The notes under the pieces were generated by a model that was given only the letters and a program-made list of their open reading frames with translations, was not told the DNA's origin and ran no database searches. A DNA stretch of 64,000 nucleotides. It comes from MGIIa-K1 sp964577145 (GTDB taxonomy: Archaea; Thermoplasmatota; Poseidoniia; Poseidoniales; Poseidoniaceae). Made by a program: the position numbers and the translations under genes. Positions 25,134 through 32,741 of this stretch are shown here, one piece after another. The stretch's first letter is position 1. Each line of letters opens with the position of its first letter. Where the stretch lies: the NCBI GenBank assembly GCA_964577145.1, contig CAZNXM010000006.1:1-64000 (forward strand), in the 5' to 3' direction.

Positions 25134-26219
25134 TCAACCGTGGATGATACCATCTGGGTCGACTGCCGACCAACCCGCAATCCCATCTTCGAGATTGAAT
25201 AATCTAGTAGAATCAAAACCTGACTGAATTAATTGAGCGATAGCGATAGAAGAACGCACTCCTCCTAAGCAGTGAAGCAAAACATCCCTGTCATCAGGAA
25301 TACGCGGAACTACAGAAACTATCTCTGGATGAGGACAAAAATCATCACTACGAGCGATTTTATTTTGCTCTCTCTCGCCTTGACTCCTCACATCGATTAT
25401 GTATGGATTCCATCCACCTTCAATTCGTTGTATTGCCTCGCTTGCGTTAAGTGACTGCATCATCGTTTCATCGGCATCAATTGCCGCCTCTTCAACCTGT
25501 TCACTCTCAATATTACCGAATTTCAATATTCGAATCGATGCTTCAAGTGCATCAAAGATTAGCAACTTCCCTCTAAGTGGCTCTCCTTGTCCGATGATAA
25601 TTTTGATTACTTCTGTAGCTTGAAGGCAACCGATAGTCCCTGGAAGAACTCCTAATACTCCTGCTTCAGCACATGATGGAATCAATTCATCAGGTGGTGC
25701 TTCTGGAAATAGATCTGAATAGGTTGGTCCGCCGTTGAAATTGAAGACCGAAACCTGTCCTTCAAATCTATAAACCGAACCATATACCCATGGTATCCCT
25801 AATTTAATGCATGTGTTATCAATCAAATATCTCGTAGGTATATTGTCGGTACCATCGATGACAATATCATGCCCATCGAATAGTTGTTCGGCATTGTCCT
25901 CACTGACTCTTTCAACAAAATGAGCAACTGAAATATTCGGGTCGAGTTCTGTGATGAACCGTGCTGCAGATTCTGCCTTTGGAGTCCCAACATCTGCAGT
26001 GCGATGGAGAATTTGACGTTGTAAATTTGAGATATCTATCATATCATCATCGACAATTGTGATGTGGCCAACCCCTGCAGCAGCCAGATACTGGATTACT
26101 GGGCAACCTAGGCCACCAGCACCTACGCATAGCACCTTAGCCTTCGAAAGTCTGGTTTGCCCTTCAATCCCAACTTGGGGCAAAAGGACATGCCGTGAGT
26201 GGCGCGCAAGGTCTACCAT
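25134..26219 (-). CDS. MoeB/ThiF/UbaA-type E1-like adenylyltransferase with C-terminal rhodanese domain
   Basis: 361 residues. Activates the C-terminal glycine of a ubiquitin-like sulfur carrier (MoaD, ThiS or SAMP) by adenylation, and the rhodanese domain can thiolate it. E1 domain 1-245: RHVLLPQVG, GAGGLGCPVIQYLAAAGVG (ATP), DDDMIDISNLQRQ, VIDGTDNIPTRY, and catalytic Cys region IPSCAEAGVLGVLPG. The CxxC zinc pairs of E. coli MoeB are missing (GPTYSDLFPEAPP), as in some other MoeBR proteins. Rhodanese domain ~265-361: YIIDVRSQGE and active-site Cys in LLHCLGGVRSS. It could serve the molybdopterin pathway needed by the Mo hydroxylase, thiamine, or tRNA thiolation. It lies 11 nt after trxB on the same strand. 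Confidence 0.92.
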   Translation of the reverse strand: MVDLARHSRHVLLPQVGIEGQTRLSKAKVLCVGAGGLGCPVIQYLAAAGVGHITIVDDDMIDISNLQRQILHRTADVGTPKAESAARFITELDPNISVAHFVERVSEDNAEQLFDGHDIVIDGTDNIPTRYLIDNTCIKLGIPWVYGSVYRFEGQVSVFNFNGGPTYSDLFPEAPPDELIPSCAEAGVLGVLPGTIGCLQATEVIKIIIGQGEPLRGKLLIFDALEASIRILKFGNIESEQVEEAAIDADETMMQSLNASEAIQRIEGGWNPYIIDVRSQGEREQNKIARSDDFCPHPEIVSVVPRIPDDRDVLLHCLGGVRSSIAIAQLIQSGFDSTRLFNLEDGIAGWSAVDPDGIIHG

Positions 26220-26230
26220 CAGAGGGTGCG

Positions 26231-27163
26231 TCAGTGAACGTTGTCTTCAAGCCAACGCTCAGCATCGATTGCAGCTTGACATCCTAAACCAGCAGCAGTA
26301 ATGGCTTGTTTGTAACGGGTATCAACAACATCTCCAGCGGCAAAAATCCCAGGAACACTTGTCATAGTGAGTTCCTTATGAATCAAATATCCCTCTTCAT
26401 CAGTCTCTAATTGTCCATCGAGGAAAGACGTAATTGGCTTATGCCCTATGGCAATAAATGCACCTGTTACCGAGAGTTCCTCGGTAGAACCATCTCTGGG
26501 GTCCTCAAGAATAGCGCCGGTAAGTCCACTTTCGTCCGACAGCCACTTTTTCACCTGTCGGAAGGTACGAATCTCAATTTTGGGATGTGCTACTGCTCGG
26601 TCGTACATCACTTGCGATGCACGGAAAACATCACGGCGATGGACCAATGTTACTTTGGATGCGAACCGTGTCAGGAAAGTGGCTTCTTCCATTGCAGAAT
26701 CTCCTCCACCAACAACCATGATCTCCTGTTCACGGAAAAAGGCACCATCGCATGTTGCACAAGTTGAAATTCCACGCCCCTTCTGTTCATTCTCACCTTC
26801 GACACCAAGCCATATCGACTCAGCACCAGTGCAAATAATCAGTGTATGTGCTTGGTATTCCTCTCCTTCGCTGTATACCTTGAACGGACGAGAAGTTGTG
26901 TCGACACTCTCGACATTGCGGTCTTGTACCTCCAAACCAAAGCGTTCGGCTTGTTCACGTAATTGCATCATCATTTCTGGTCCACCGATTCCTTCGGGGT
27001 ATCCAGGGAAATTCTCGACGTCGCTGGTCAGCATCAACTGCCCACCGGACATGTATCCTGCGAACATTAGAGGACGCAACATTGCCCGAGCATTATACAA
27101 TCCTGCAGTATAGCCTGCGGGACCGCTTCCGATGATGATGACATTGCGCACTTCGTCGCCCAT
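26231..27163 (-). CDS. trxB: Thioredoxin reductase (NADPH, FAD)
   Basis: About 310 residues from ATG 27163 (MGDEVRN), with GGAAGGG just upstream; in-frame ATGs at 27175, 27181 and 27196 are also possible. FAD Rossmann motif NVIIIGSGPAGYTAGLYNAR, redox pair CATCDG (active-site CxxC), NADPH motif VVGGGDSAMEEATFL, and FAD-contacting GIFAAGDVVDTRYKQAITAAG. It reduces thioredoxin or a glutaredoxin-like partner in the cytosol. It is upstream of and close to the MoeB-rhodanese gene, where reduced sulfur carriers or persulfides need thiol reductants, although this link is only suggestive. It is divergent from the small membrane protein at 27238. Confidence 0.95.
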   Translation of the reverse strand: MGDEVRNVIIIGSGPAGYTAGLYNARAMLRPLMFAGYMSGGQLMLTSDVENFPGYPEGIGGPEMMMQLREQAERFGLEVQDRNVESVDTTSRPFKVYSEGEEYQAHTLIICTGAESIWLGVEGENEQKGRGISTCATCDGAFFREQEIMVVGGGDSAMEEATFLTRFASKVTLVHRRDVFRASQVMYDRAVAHPKIEIRTFRQVKKWLSDESGLTGAILEDPRDGSTEELSVTGAFIAIGHKPITSFLDGQLETDEEGYLIHKELTMTSVPGIFAAGDVVDTRYKQAITAAGLGCQAAIDAERWLEDNVH

Positions 27164-27237
27164 GAGCCCTTCCATGCGCATGTCATCCTTGAACATTCGC
27201 TCTGAAGATTGAAGCCAATGAGTTGATTGGCCCCCCT

Positions 27238-27783
27238 ATGGATGTAATATCTCACTGGCTATGGGGGATGGCCTTCACAAGAAAAAAAGTATCTTGGAAA
27301 GTATCTGGGCCCATGGGTGTTTTACCTGACCTTATGGCATTCATCCCGGCTTCAATCGTAGGACTGATGCAAGGTCGAGATAGAGTTCATGTCGATGAAA
27401 ACACGGTCACTTCGGACATGCACCCTATCGCTTGGGACATCTATCAGTGGTCGCATTCTCTATTCTTCGCCTTACTTATTTTCCTTGGAGTTTGGTATGT
27501 CCTCCATAGAAGAGGTCATGAGACTCCGAGACTATTGGCATGGTACACAACCATACCCTGGATTGCACATATCATCGTCGATATACCAAGTCACACAATA
27601 CAATTCTTCCCAACGCCATTCCTACATCCGTTTAGTGATTGGATGATTGATGGTACTAGTTGGGGAACGCCATGGGTTTGGTTCACCAATGTCGCACTAT
27701 TGGCACTAACATGGGGTATTGTTCTGTGGAGAGAGCGCAATCAAAGCATGGATGAAATCGCAGATATTGAAGCTCTAGCATGA
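27238..27783 (+). CDS. Small multi-pass membrane protein (YdjM/DUF457-like)
   Basis: About 181 residues from ATG 27238 (MDVISHWLWGM). No Shine-Dalgarno site is visible, so the mRNA may be leaderless. Four predicted helices with conserved-looking polar groups near the membrane: ISHWLWG, GVLPDLMAF, DIYQWSHSLF, IAHIIVDIPSHT. His/Asp clusters in such places are seen in the YdjM/LexA-regulated membrane-bound metal-dependent hydrolase family (DUF457). The catalytic role of that family is not well proven. The last ~40 residues overlap the convergent ribH gene by 43 bp. Confidence 0.8.
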   Translation: MDVISHWLWGMAFTRKKVSWKVSGPMGVLPDLMAFIPASIVGLMQGRDRVHVDENTVTSDMHPIAWDIYQWSHSLFFALLIFLGVWYVLHRRGHETPRLLAWYTTIPWIAHIIVDIPSHTIQFFPTPFLHPFSDWMIDGTSWGTPWVWFTNVALLALTWGIVLWRERNQSMDEIADIEALA

Positions 27784-28136
27784 GGTTCCAGACGAGGACC
27801 TATGTGTTCTGGCTCAGCACCGGGACCAATTATTCCCAAGCCAATTGGCTTGTCATGTACTAGTTGAAGTTCAATGATGGCTTTGGTTACTACTTGGCCC
27901 ATTACCAAACCATGTTGAGTTTGGCCACGCTCGATAATTCCAAGGCATGCTGCTCCGTCAATATCATCGCCTGAAAGTAAGCGGTCAAGTGCAAGTGGAA
28001 CTTCCATTGCCCCTGGAACCCAAACAACTTCTACAACCTCAAGGCCTTCTTCATCGGCCTGCTGTTGAGCGAAAACTAACATGCGTTCTATCTCTGCTTT
28101 GTGAAAACTACCGCACACGATTGCGATTCGACTCAT
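27741..28136 (-). CDS. ribH: 6,7-dimethyl-8-ribityllumazine synthase
   Basis: 131 residues, the short archaeal length. Condenses 5-amino-6-ribitylamino-uracil with 3,4-dihydroxy-2-butanone 4-phosphate. Seen: IAIVCGSFHKAEIERM (N-terminal strand and substrate loop), VWVPGAMEVPLALDRLL, and ERGQTQHGLVMGQVV, where the His of the GxTxHxxV motif is the acid/base residue. It likely forms a capsid-like or pentameric assembly. Its start overlaps the stop of riboflavin synthase (ATGA), and it is the last gene of the ribBLEH operon. The 3' end overlaps the convergent membrane-protein gene. Confidence 0.95.
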   Translation of the reverse strand: MSRIAIVCGSFHKAEIERMLVFAQQQADEEGLEVVEVVWVPGAMEVPLALDRLLSGDDIDGAACLGIIERGQTQHGLVMGQVVTKAIIELQLVHDKPIGLGIIGPGAEPEHIGPRLEPHARASISAISSML

Positions 28137-28738
28137 GCCATTCCCTCCATGATCCTCTCTACTGTACTAACTACAGTCTGTGTCATCGTATCTACTTCGA
28201 TGTTGACATTGCTACCCAATTGTTTGCCACCGATAGTTGTCAATCGCAGAGTTTCAGGAATAAGGTGCAGTGAAAAACCACCCTCTTCGACATGACCAAC
28301 GGTTAGAGAAATGCCATCTATGGCTACAAATCCCTTTGGCTGAATGAATCGAAGTATGTCATCTGGACAATCTATGAAAAGGTCTAGATGGTCTTCCCCA
28401 CCATCTCGAGTGATTATTTCTCCCGTACCCATAATATGTCCAGAAAGAAGGTGACCTCCTAATTCATCTCCCATTTTCAGAGCGCGCTCGAGATTGACCC
28501 AATTGCCCTCAACTTTTTCACCGATTGTTGTTAGTTGAAGAGTTTCAGGAATTACATCAAAAGAAATTTCAGAACCATTTATCCCCGCTACGGTTAAGCA
28601 AACTCCATCCACACAAACCGAGGCTCCTACTTCAAGTAAGTCGGTGCTAACTAGACTGAAATCAATTATGATTCTAATCACTTCATCGCCTTCAGATGAT
28701 ACGATTCTACCCATTCCTGCAACAATTCCAGTGAACAT
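28133..28738 (-). CDS. ribE: Riboflavin synthase alpha chain (bacterial type)
   Basis: About 201 residues from ATG 28738, in TGATG overlap with ribL; GGAGGGG sits 5 nt upstream. Two tandem lumazine-binding barrels: MFTGIVAGMGRI, VGASVCVDGVCLTV and VIPETLQLTTI in the first; LSGHIMGTGEI, VAIDGISLTVG and LIPETLRLTTIG in the second. It converts two 6,7-dimethyl-8-ribityllumazine molecules to riboflavin. Many archaea instead use an unrelated RibC that resembles lumazine synthase, so this trimeric bacterial form is notable beside archaeal RibL. A C-terminal helix (VDTMTQTVVSTVERIME) for trimerisation is present. Confidence 0.95.
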   Translation of the reverse strand: MFTGIVAGMGRIVSSEGDEVIRIIIDFSLVSTDLLEVGASVCVDGVCLTVAGINGSEISFDVIPETLQLTTIGEKVEGNWVNLERALKMGDELGGHLLSGHIMGTGEIITRDGGEDHLDLFIDCPDDILRFIQPKGFVAIDGISLTVGHVEEGGFSLHLIPETLRLTTIGGKQLGSNVNIEVDTMTQTVVSTVERIMEGMA

Positions 28739-29196
28739 CAAATCCCCTCCTCATCAAGGCGTTTTCTCGTCCCAGCTAAGTCAAGAATTCTAGCGATTAT
28801 TTTACGAGTTCCATCGAGGTCATCAGATAGTCCTTCAACTCGAACCACCTTGATATGACCAAGACCTCGTTCTTCAAGTGAAGTTCTAATTCTTCCCTCG
28901 GCATGCTCTTGGTCATACCCGAGAGCAATTACATCAGGATTGACGCTCGGGAGAATATCGAAGATTGGTACGTCTGGCGAATTGCCAATAATTGCTTCAT
29001 CAACTGGCTTGAGTCCCTCTACCATTCGACGTCGTAAGTCTTGCCCTGTCACTGGCTCATGCTTACGCTTTCGTACGGTATCGTCGTGTGCTACCACTAC
29101 CGTCAAATGATTGCCCAGAGCCTTTGCCTGCTCCAAATAATGCAGATGTCCTGCGTGAAGAAGGTCGAATACTCCAACTGCCATTACTCTGACCAT
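28738..29196 (-). CDS. ribL: Archaeal FAD synthase (cytidylyltransferase-like)
   Basis: 152 residues. Transfers AMP to FMN to make FAD. The nucleotidyltransferase motifs are GVFDLLHAGHLHYLEQAK (HxGH with His14 and His17) and KVVRVEGLSDDLDGTRKIIARIL near the end, in the place of the ISSTKIR motif. VVAHDDTVRKRKH and VDEAIIGN are typical of the archaeal RibL/TagD group. This family is unrelated to bacterial RibF. ATG 29196 has GGAGG 8 nt upstream. It sits between ribB and ribE in an operon that supplies flavin to the many flavoenzymes in the window (acyl-CoA dehydrogenase, Mo hydroxylase FAD subunit, TrxB). Confidence 0.93.
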   Translation of the reverse strand: MVRVMAVGVFDLLHAGHLHYLEQAKALGNHLTVVVAHDDTVRKRKHEPVTGQDLRRRMVEGLKPVDEAIIGNSPDVPIFDILPSVNPDVIALGYDQEHAEGRIRTSLEERGLGHIKVVRVEGLSDDLDGTRKIIARILDLAGTRKRLDEEGI

Positions 29197-29234
29197 TTGC
29201 TTCTCCTCCGTGTTCCGGGATAGGGCTGACTCTC

Positions 29235-29933
29235 TTAGAGACCGAGGGCGGAAATCAATTCCTCTCCAGTCAAGAATGGGATGTTTCTCTTATTCGCCCA
29301 AATACGGGCATCATCTACTGCAAGTGCTAGGTCGCCATCGGGTTGTAACATCTCTGCCCCAATCACAACTGGAGTCAATCCAGCAAGGCGGGCTAGACCT
29401 ACTGCCAATTCAGTATGGCCTTGTCGCTTGGATAGGCCGCCTTCGGATTCCCTGCAAACAGGTATGTGCCCAGGTGTGCGGAATTCAGCCCCGAGTGCCT
29501 CAAGTGGATTTACCCCGCTCTCATTTACTTCGGCAAACAATTCTGCGAACCTGCGCGTAGTTAGTGCTCGGTCATGATCTGTTATTCCAGTGAATGTTTC
29601 ACGATGATTTATCGAAAGGGTGAACGCACTACGAGTATCGTATTGTAGATCATCCGTTTGGAGATGGCGCAGCACTTCATGGTCTGCCATCAAACGTTCA
29701 TCCATGTGCAAATCCTGCAGATAAGGAAGATCGAATAATTCACCAACTTCATGGCCGATAGCAAGGAAAAGTAAGCCGCCGCAATCAAAGCGAAGTTGGC
29801 GCATTGTGGAGGGTGTGGCGGCCTGACCCGGAAATAGCAGGTCGGTTTCCCCTTCCCTGTTCTCTGCATCGAAAAGACACACTGGTTGACCTGCACGGAA
29901 TGCGTCAACCGCGGCCCTGACATGAGGCTGCAT
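29235..29933 (-). CDS. ribB: 3,4-dihydroxy-2-butanone 4-phosphate synthase
   Basis: About 232 residues from ATG 29933 (MQPHVRAAV), which has GGAGGG directly upstream; ATGs at 29960 and 29972 are in frame. Forms the four-carbon precursor of riboflavin from ribulose 5-phosphate. Metal and substrate residues lie in DAENREGETDL (~22-32) and HIPVCRESEGGLSKRQGHTE. It is monofunctional: no GTP cyclohydrolase II domain follows. It begins the ribB-ribL-ribE-ribH operon. GTP cyclohydrolase (ribA or arfA) and ribD are not in the window. It is divergent from the endonuclease IV gene. Confidence 0.94.
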   Translation of the reverse strand: MQPHVRAAVDAFRAGQPVCLFDAENREGETDLLFPGQAATPSTMRQLRFDCGGLLFLAIGHEVGELFDLPYLQDLHMDERLMADHEVLRHLQTDDLQYDTRSAFTLSINHRETFTGITDHDRALTTRRFAELFAEVNESGVNPLEALGAEFRTPGHIPVCRESEGGLSKRQGHTELAVGLARLAGLTPVVIGAEMLQPDGDLALAVDDARIWANKRNIPFLTGEELISALGL

Positions 29934-30025
29934 GGACCCTCCGTTCTGGTTCTCTCTCATGAACCCACGCACGTCGAATCGCGGTCATTTAGGAACGCTT
30001 GACGGAAAGGGGTTAACATAGGACA

Positions 30026-30048
30026 CCCCTTCGGCCTGACCTGCGGGG
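30026..30048 (+). promoter_or_regulatory. Possible Shine-Dalgarno-masking stem upstream of the endonuclease IV gene
   Basis: CCCC (30026-30029) and GGGG (30045-30048) could pair over a 15-nt loop. The 3' arm is the Shine-Dalgarno site 8 nt before ATG 30057. The arrangement, including CCCCTTCGGC and GGGGATG, matches the leader of the E1 gene at 22682-22705. Confidence 0.35.
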
Positions 30049-30056
30049 ATGGAATC

Positions 30057-31265
30057 ATGGGTGTCAAACTTGGACCGGCCGGAGTACCACTATCCTGTAA
30101 GGGTCGCACAATTGTAGAAGGAATGGACGATATTATCTCTCTCGGACTTGAAACAATGGAAGTCCAAACCGTGCGCATGGTAGCACCTCAGCACTTCGAG
30201 CAGTACTGGCAAGCAGGAGTTCTTGCCAACAAAACTGATTTCGAAATGAATATCCATGGGCCATATTATTCGGAGTTACTCGGTAATCGCCTTGAACGAA
30301 ACCGTAGCCTCGCTAAAGTCGAAGCTGCACTACAGGCTGCGAAGACGATTAACGCACGCCATGTTACACTTCACGCTGGACATTATGGAGAGATGAATCG
30401 CGGACAAGAAGCAAATGAGCAGGTCGCAAGCGTGTTCAAAGGAATTGTTCAGAGAATCCATGACATATGGAATGATGATGAAGATGAATACCCAGTATTC
30501 CCTTGGTTGAAAGAAGGAACCGCTTCAAAAATCGGAGTAGAAACCAGCGGTCGTCAGGAATTATGGGGTAGCCTCGAAGAAGTATTGGAGGTCGTCAATC
30601 ATGTTGAAGGAACCATTCCTGTTCTCAATCTAGCTCATATTCACGCACGTGGCCATGGACGCTTGCGAACCTCGGAAGACTACGGCGAGTTGTTTGACCA
30701 AGTTCGTGAAACCATAGGGACCAAACAATTCTACTGCCATTTCTCCGGTATTGAGCACCGAATGGGTAATGCTCTTCACTACACTCAAATCAAGAAATCC
30801 GATTTGAACTTTGAACCATTGGCTGAGTTCTTAATCGAAGATGGTGCTTGGCTTGATGTCACATTGATCTCCGATTCGCCACTACTAGAACACGATGCCA
30901 TGTTTATGCTTCAGAATATCGAGCGAGCACGCCATCGGCAACTTGAGCGCAAGGCTAGGGAAGACCGCAGAAAGGCCCTCGCTGCACAAGCGAATATTAC
31001 TCCTGAAGAAATGGAGGCTCGTGAGGCTCAAGTTTCAGCAGCACGTGCAAAGGATGCTCTTGCAAGAGCAGAAGCTGCTGTGGCTGAAACCAAGGCTGCA
31101 GAGAAAGCAGAGGTCGCACCTGATACCGAGGACAAACCTGAACCCGCTAAGAAAGCGGCTCCTAAGAAAAAAGCGGCTCCTAAGAAGAAAGCAGCGGCTA
31201 AGAAGAAGGAGGAGGACAACTCTGACCTCTTTGCCGTAGACGAAGAAGACGATGACCTCTTCTGA
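30057..31265 (+). CDS. nfo: Endonuclease IV-like AP endonuclease with basic histone-like tail
   Basis: 402 residues. Residues 1-285 form a xylose-isomerase-type TIM barrel of the endonuclease IV family. Metal-site segments are MNIHGPYYSEL, HVTLHAGHYGE, IGVETSGRQELWG, VLNLAHIHARGHG, QFYCHFSGIEH and WLDVTLISDSP. It would cut DNA at abasic sites and remove 3' blocks. Residues ~290-345 form a charged coiled coil (RARHRQLERKAREDRRKAL), then an Ala/Lys/Pro tail with KKAAPKKKAAPKKKAAAKKK, ending in an acidic patch (DEEDDDLF). Such H1-like tails bind DNA non-specifically. The tail is absent from standard Nfo (~280 aa). The acidic end could be a sliding-clamp or partner site. Confidence 0.9.
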   Translation: MGVKLGPAGVPLSCKGRTIVEGMDDIISLGLETMEVQTVRMVAPQHFEQYWQAGVLANKTDFEMNIHGPYYSELLGNRLERNRSLAKVEAALQAAKTINARHVTLHAGHYGEMNRGQEANEQVASVFKGIVQRIHDIWNDDEDEYPVFPWLKEGTASKIGVETSGRQELWGSLEEVLEVVNHVEGTIPVLNLAHIHARGHGRLRTSEDYGELFDQVRETIGTKQFYCHFSGIEHRMGNALHYTQIKKSDLNFEPLAEFLIEDGAWLDVTLISDSPLLEHDAMFMLQNIERARHRQLERKAREDRRKALAAQANITPEEMEAREAQVSAARAKDALARAEAAVAETKAAEKAEVAPDTEDKPEPAKKAAPKKKAAPKKKAAAKKKEEDNSDLFAVDEEDDDLF

Positions 31266-31278
31266 AGCAACCCCTTCA

Positions 31279-32586
31279 TCAGCGGTTATCTTGTAGAATT
31301 AAGCGGCCACTACCTTGTCCTTTAGGACCACATGCCGGGCAACTATGCCAGATTCCATCTGAGCGTTGATACTTTGATTTCTTACTGGTAATAAGTGAAG
31401 ATACATCCTTACCGCAATCTGAGCACATCATTAGGAAATCAGGGTCTGAATCTGAACTCTCGAATTCTAATTCTAACTCGATTTTGTCATTTTTAGATTG
31501 TGGGATTCGAACATTTCGACCACCCATTTGGCTCAAAATTGTAGAAACTCCAATTCCACCGAGCAGCGATGCACCGCCTACTGTGATTAAATCGGCTGTA
31601 TCGCCACTACCCGTGATACTAACATCGTCTTCCGAACTGCTCACGCTGTTAACTGGCTCATCATTGTTGCACACAGGGCATATTGTAATACAACCTGAAG
31701 AATTTACTGAAGTTTCTGTAAATCTTTCATTTGAAGTTTTATTTGAAGTAAATGGCTCATAACAGATGTCATCAATATTTCGAACACCATCACCATCATC
31801 ATCTCCAAGTGCTTCACAAACGCTTGTACTCATCCTAGATGTTGTTGGACTATTATTGAAGTCAAATGGGTCAGCACCACATGCGCTTTCCAATTTATCA
31901 CTCCACCCATCTTTATCTGAATCTAGCATGAGTAACCCGGGTTTGACTTCATCTGGACATGAACTACCATATCTAACGGATTCAGAAACTGCAGTATTCA
32001 TCAATCGTGATAGTTCCTGGGATTGTGAATCGAAAATTGTGGCAGTAATCCAATAACATCCACTGCTTGAAGCGAGGCCAGTATTCATAATGAAACCATC
32101 ACTTTGTATTGTATTTGGAAGAATTGACGAAGTGAATTCACTCTGACCGGACTCACCTGTGTTCACAATTATCCTGCCGCTAAATGAATCGGCCCCTCCA
32201 GCTAAAGATATGTCACTAAGCGCTACGATTGTATTATCGTGTTGAGAAGTATTTGTTGCATCGTTGGCGAGGATTCCGAACATCTGCCAATTGATCACAA
32301 ATGTACGATTGAGTTCAAGACCTGATGCGCCGATAACTACCAGAAGACGCTCTGCCGGATAAGACAAATCATAGACTTGAGCATCTGAATCCCACATTAT
32401 TGGACTTGTATCCTGTTGATCTTCTAGAATCCTTACTTCAAGATGGCCGTGGGTAGTCAAGTCGCCACCATGCGACTCGCGACTTACTGATTCTGGAGCA
32501 AGTTTTTCGACAGGTTGCTCGTCCAATAATAGTGCAATACTTGTTGTTAATAAACAACAAACCAACAAAACATGTGAGATTTTCAT
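31279..32586 (-). CDS. Type I membrane protein with calcium-binding repeats and a cytosolic zinc ribbon
   Basis: About 435 residues from ATG 32586 (MKISHVLL), GAGGG 5 nt upstream; a longer reading to 32649 lacks a signal peptide at its start. Signal peptide ~1-20. The extracellular part is beta-rich, followed by two thrombospondin-3-like calcium loops: DSDKDGWSDKLESACGADP and DDDGDGVRNIDDICYE. A membrane helix (ITVGGASLLGGIGVSTILS) leads to a cytosolic tail with an acidic segment and a CxxC-CxxC zinc ribbon (MCSDCGKD and HSCPACGPKG). Topology from signal peptide plus one helix puts the ribbon inside the cell. Function unknown. Confidence 0.8.
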   Translation of the reverse strand: MKISHVLLVCCLLTTSIALLLDEQPVEKLAPESVSRESHGGDLTTHGHLEVRILEDQQDTSPIMWDSDAQVYDLSYPAERLLVVIGASGLELNRTFVINWQMFGILANDATNTSQHDNTIVALSDISLAGGADSFSGRIIVNTGESGQSEFTSSILPNTIQSDGFIMNTGLASSSGCYWITATIFDSQSQELSRLMNTAVSESVRYGSSCPDEVKPGLLMLDSDKDGWSDKLESACGADPFDFNNSPTTSRMSTSVCEALGDDDGDGVRNIDDICYEPFTSNKTSNERFTETSVNSSGCITICPVCNNDEPVNSVSSSEDDVSITGSGDTADLITVGGASLLGGIGVSTILSQMGGRNVRIPQSKNDKIELELEFESSDSDPDFLMMCSDCGKDVSSLITSKKSKYQRSDGIWHSCPACGPKGQGSGRLILQDNR

Positions 32587-32591
32587 ATTTT

Positions 32592-32609
32592 CCCTCAATT
32601 TCGGGAGGG
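32592..32609 (-). promoter_or_regulatory. Possible hairpin with Shine-Dalgarno in its 3' arm
   Basis: CCCTC (32592-32596) and GAGGG (32605-32609) are inverted copies with an 8-nt loop. On the minus strand the arm at 32592-32596 reads GAGGG and is the Shine-Dalgarno site 5 nt before ATG 32586. Confidence 0.35.
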
Positions 32610-32705
32610 GGTTTTGGGCAATCAACCTTACCAAGGGAATTTCAATCAATGCTGTGCAATGTCATTCAACCCATTGAACCCTACTTTGAGCACCTTGCAC
32701 AAGGG

Positions 32706-32723
32706 AATCCCCTAAAGGGGATT
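32706..32723 (+). promoter_or_regulatory. Leader stem-loop upstream of gpsA
   Basis: AATCCCC-TAAA-GGGGATT, a perfect 7-bp stem with 4-nt loop, 18 nt before ATG 32742, in a divergent intergenic region. No clear Shine-Dalgarno sequence lies between it and the ATG, so the GGGG arm may be the ribosome site or the hairpin may have another role. Confidence 0.6.
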
Positions 32724-32741
32724 GGTTAGCCACGAAGTAAC

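Noticed and set aside
26448..27113. 221-codon open frame opposite trxB
   Set aside because: Complement of a well-conserved thioredoxin reductase; no domain or start signal of its own.
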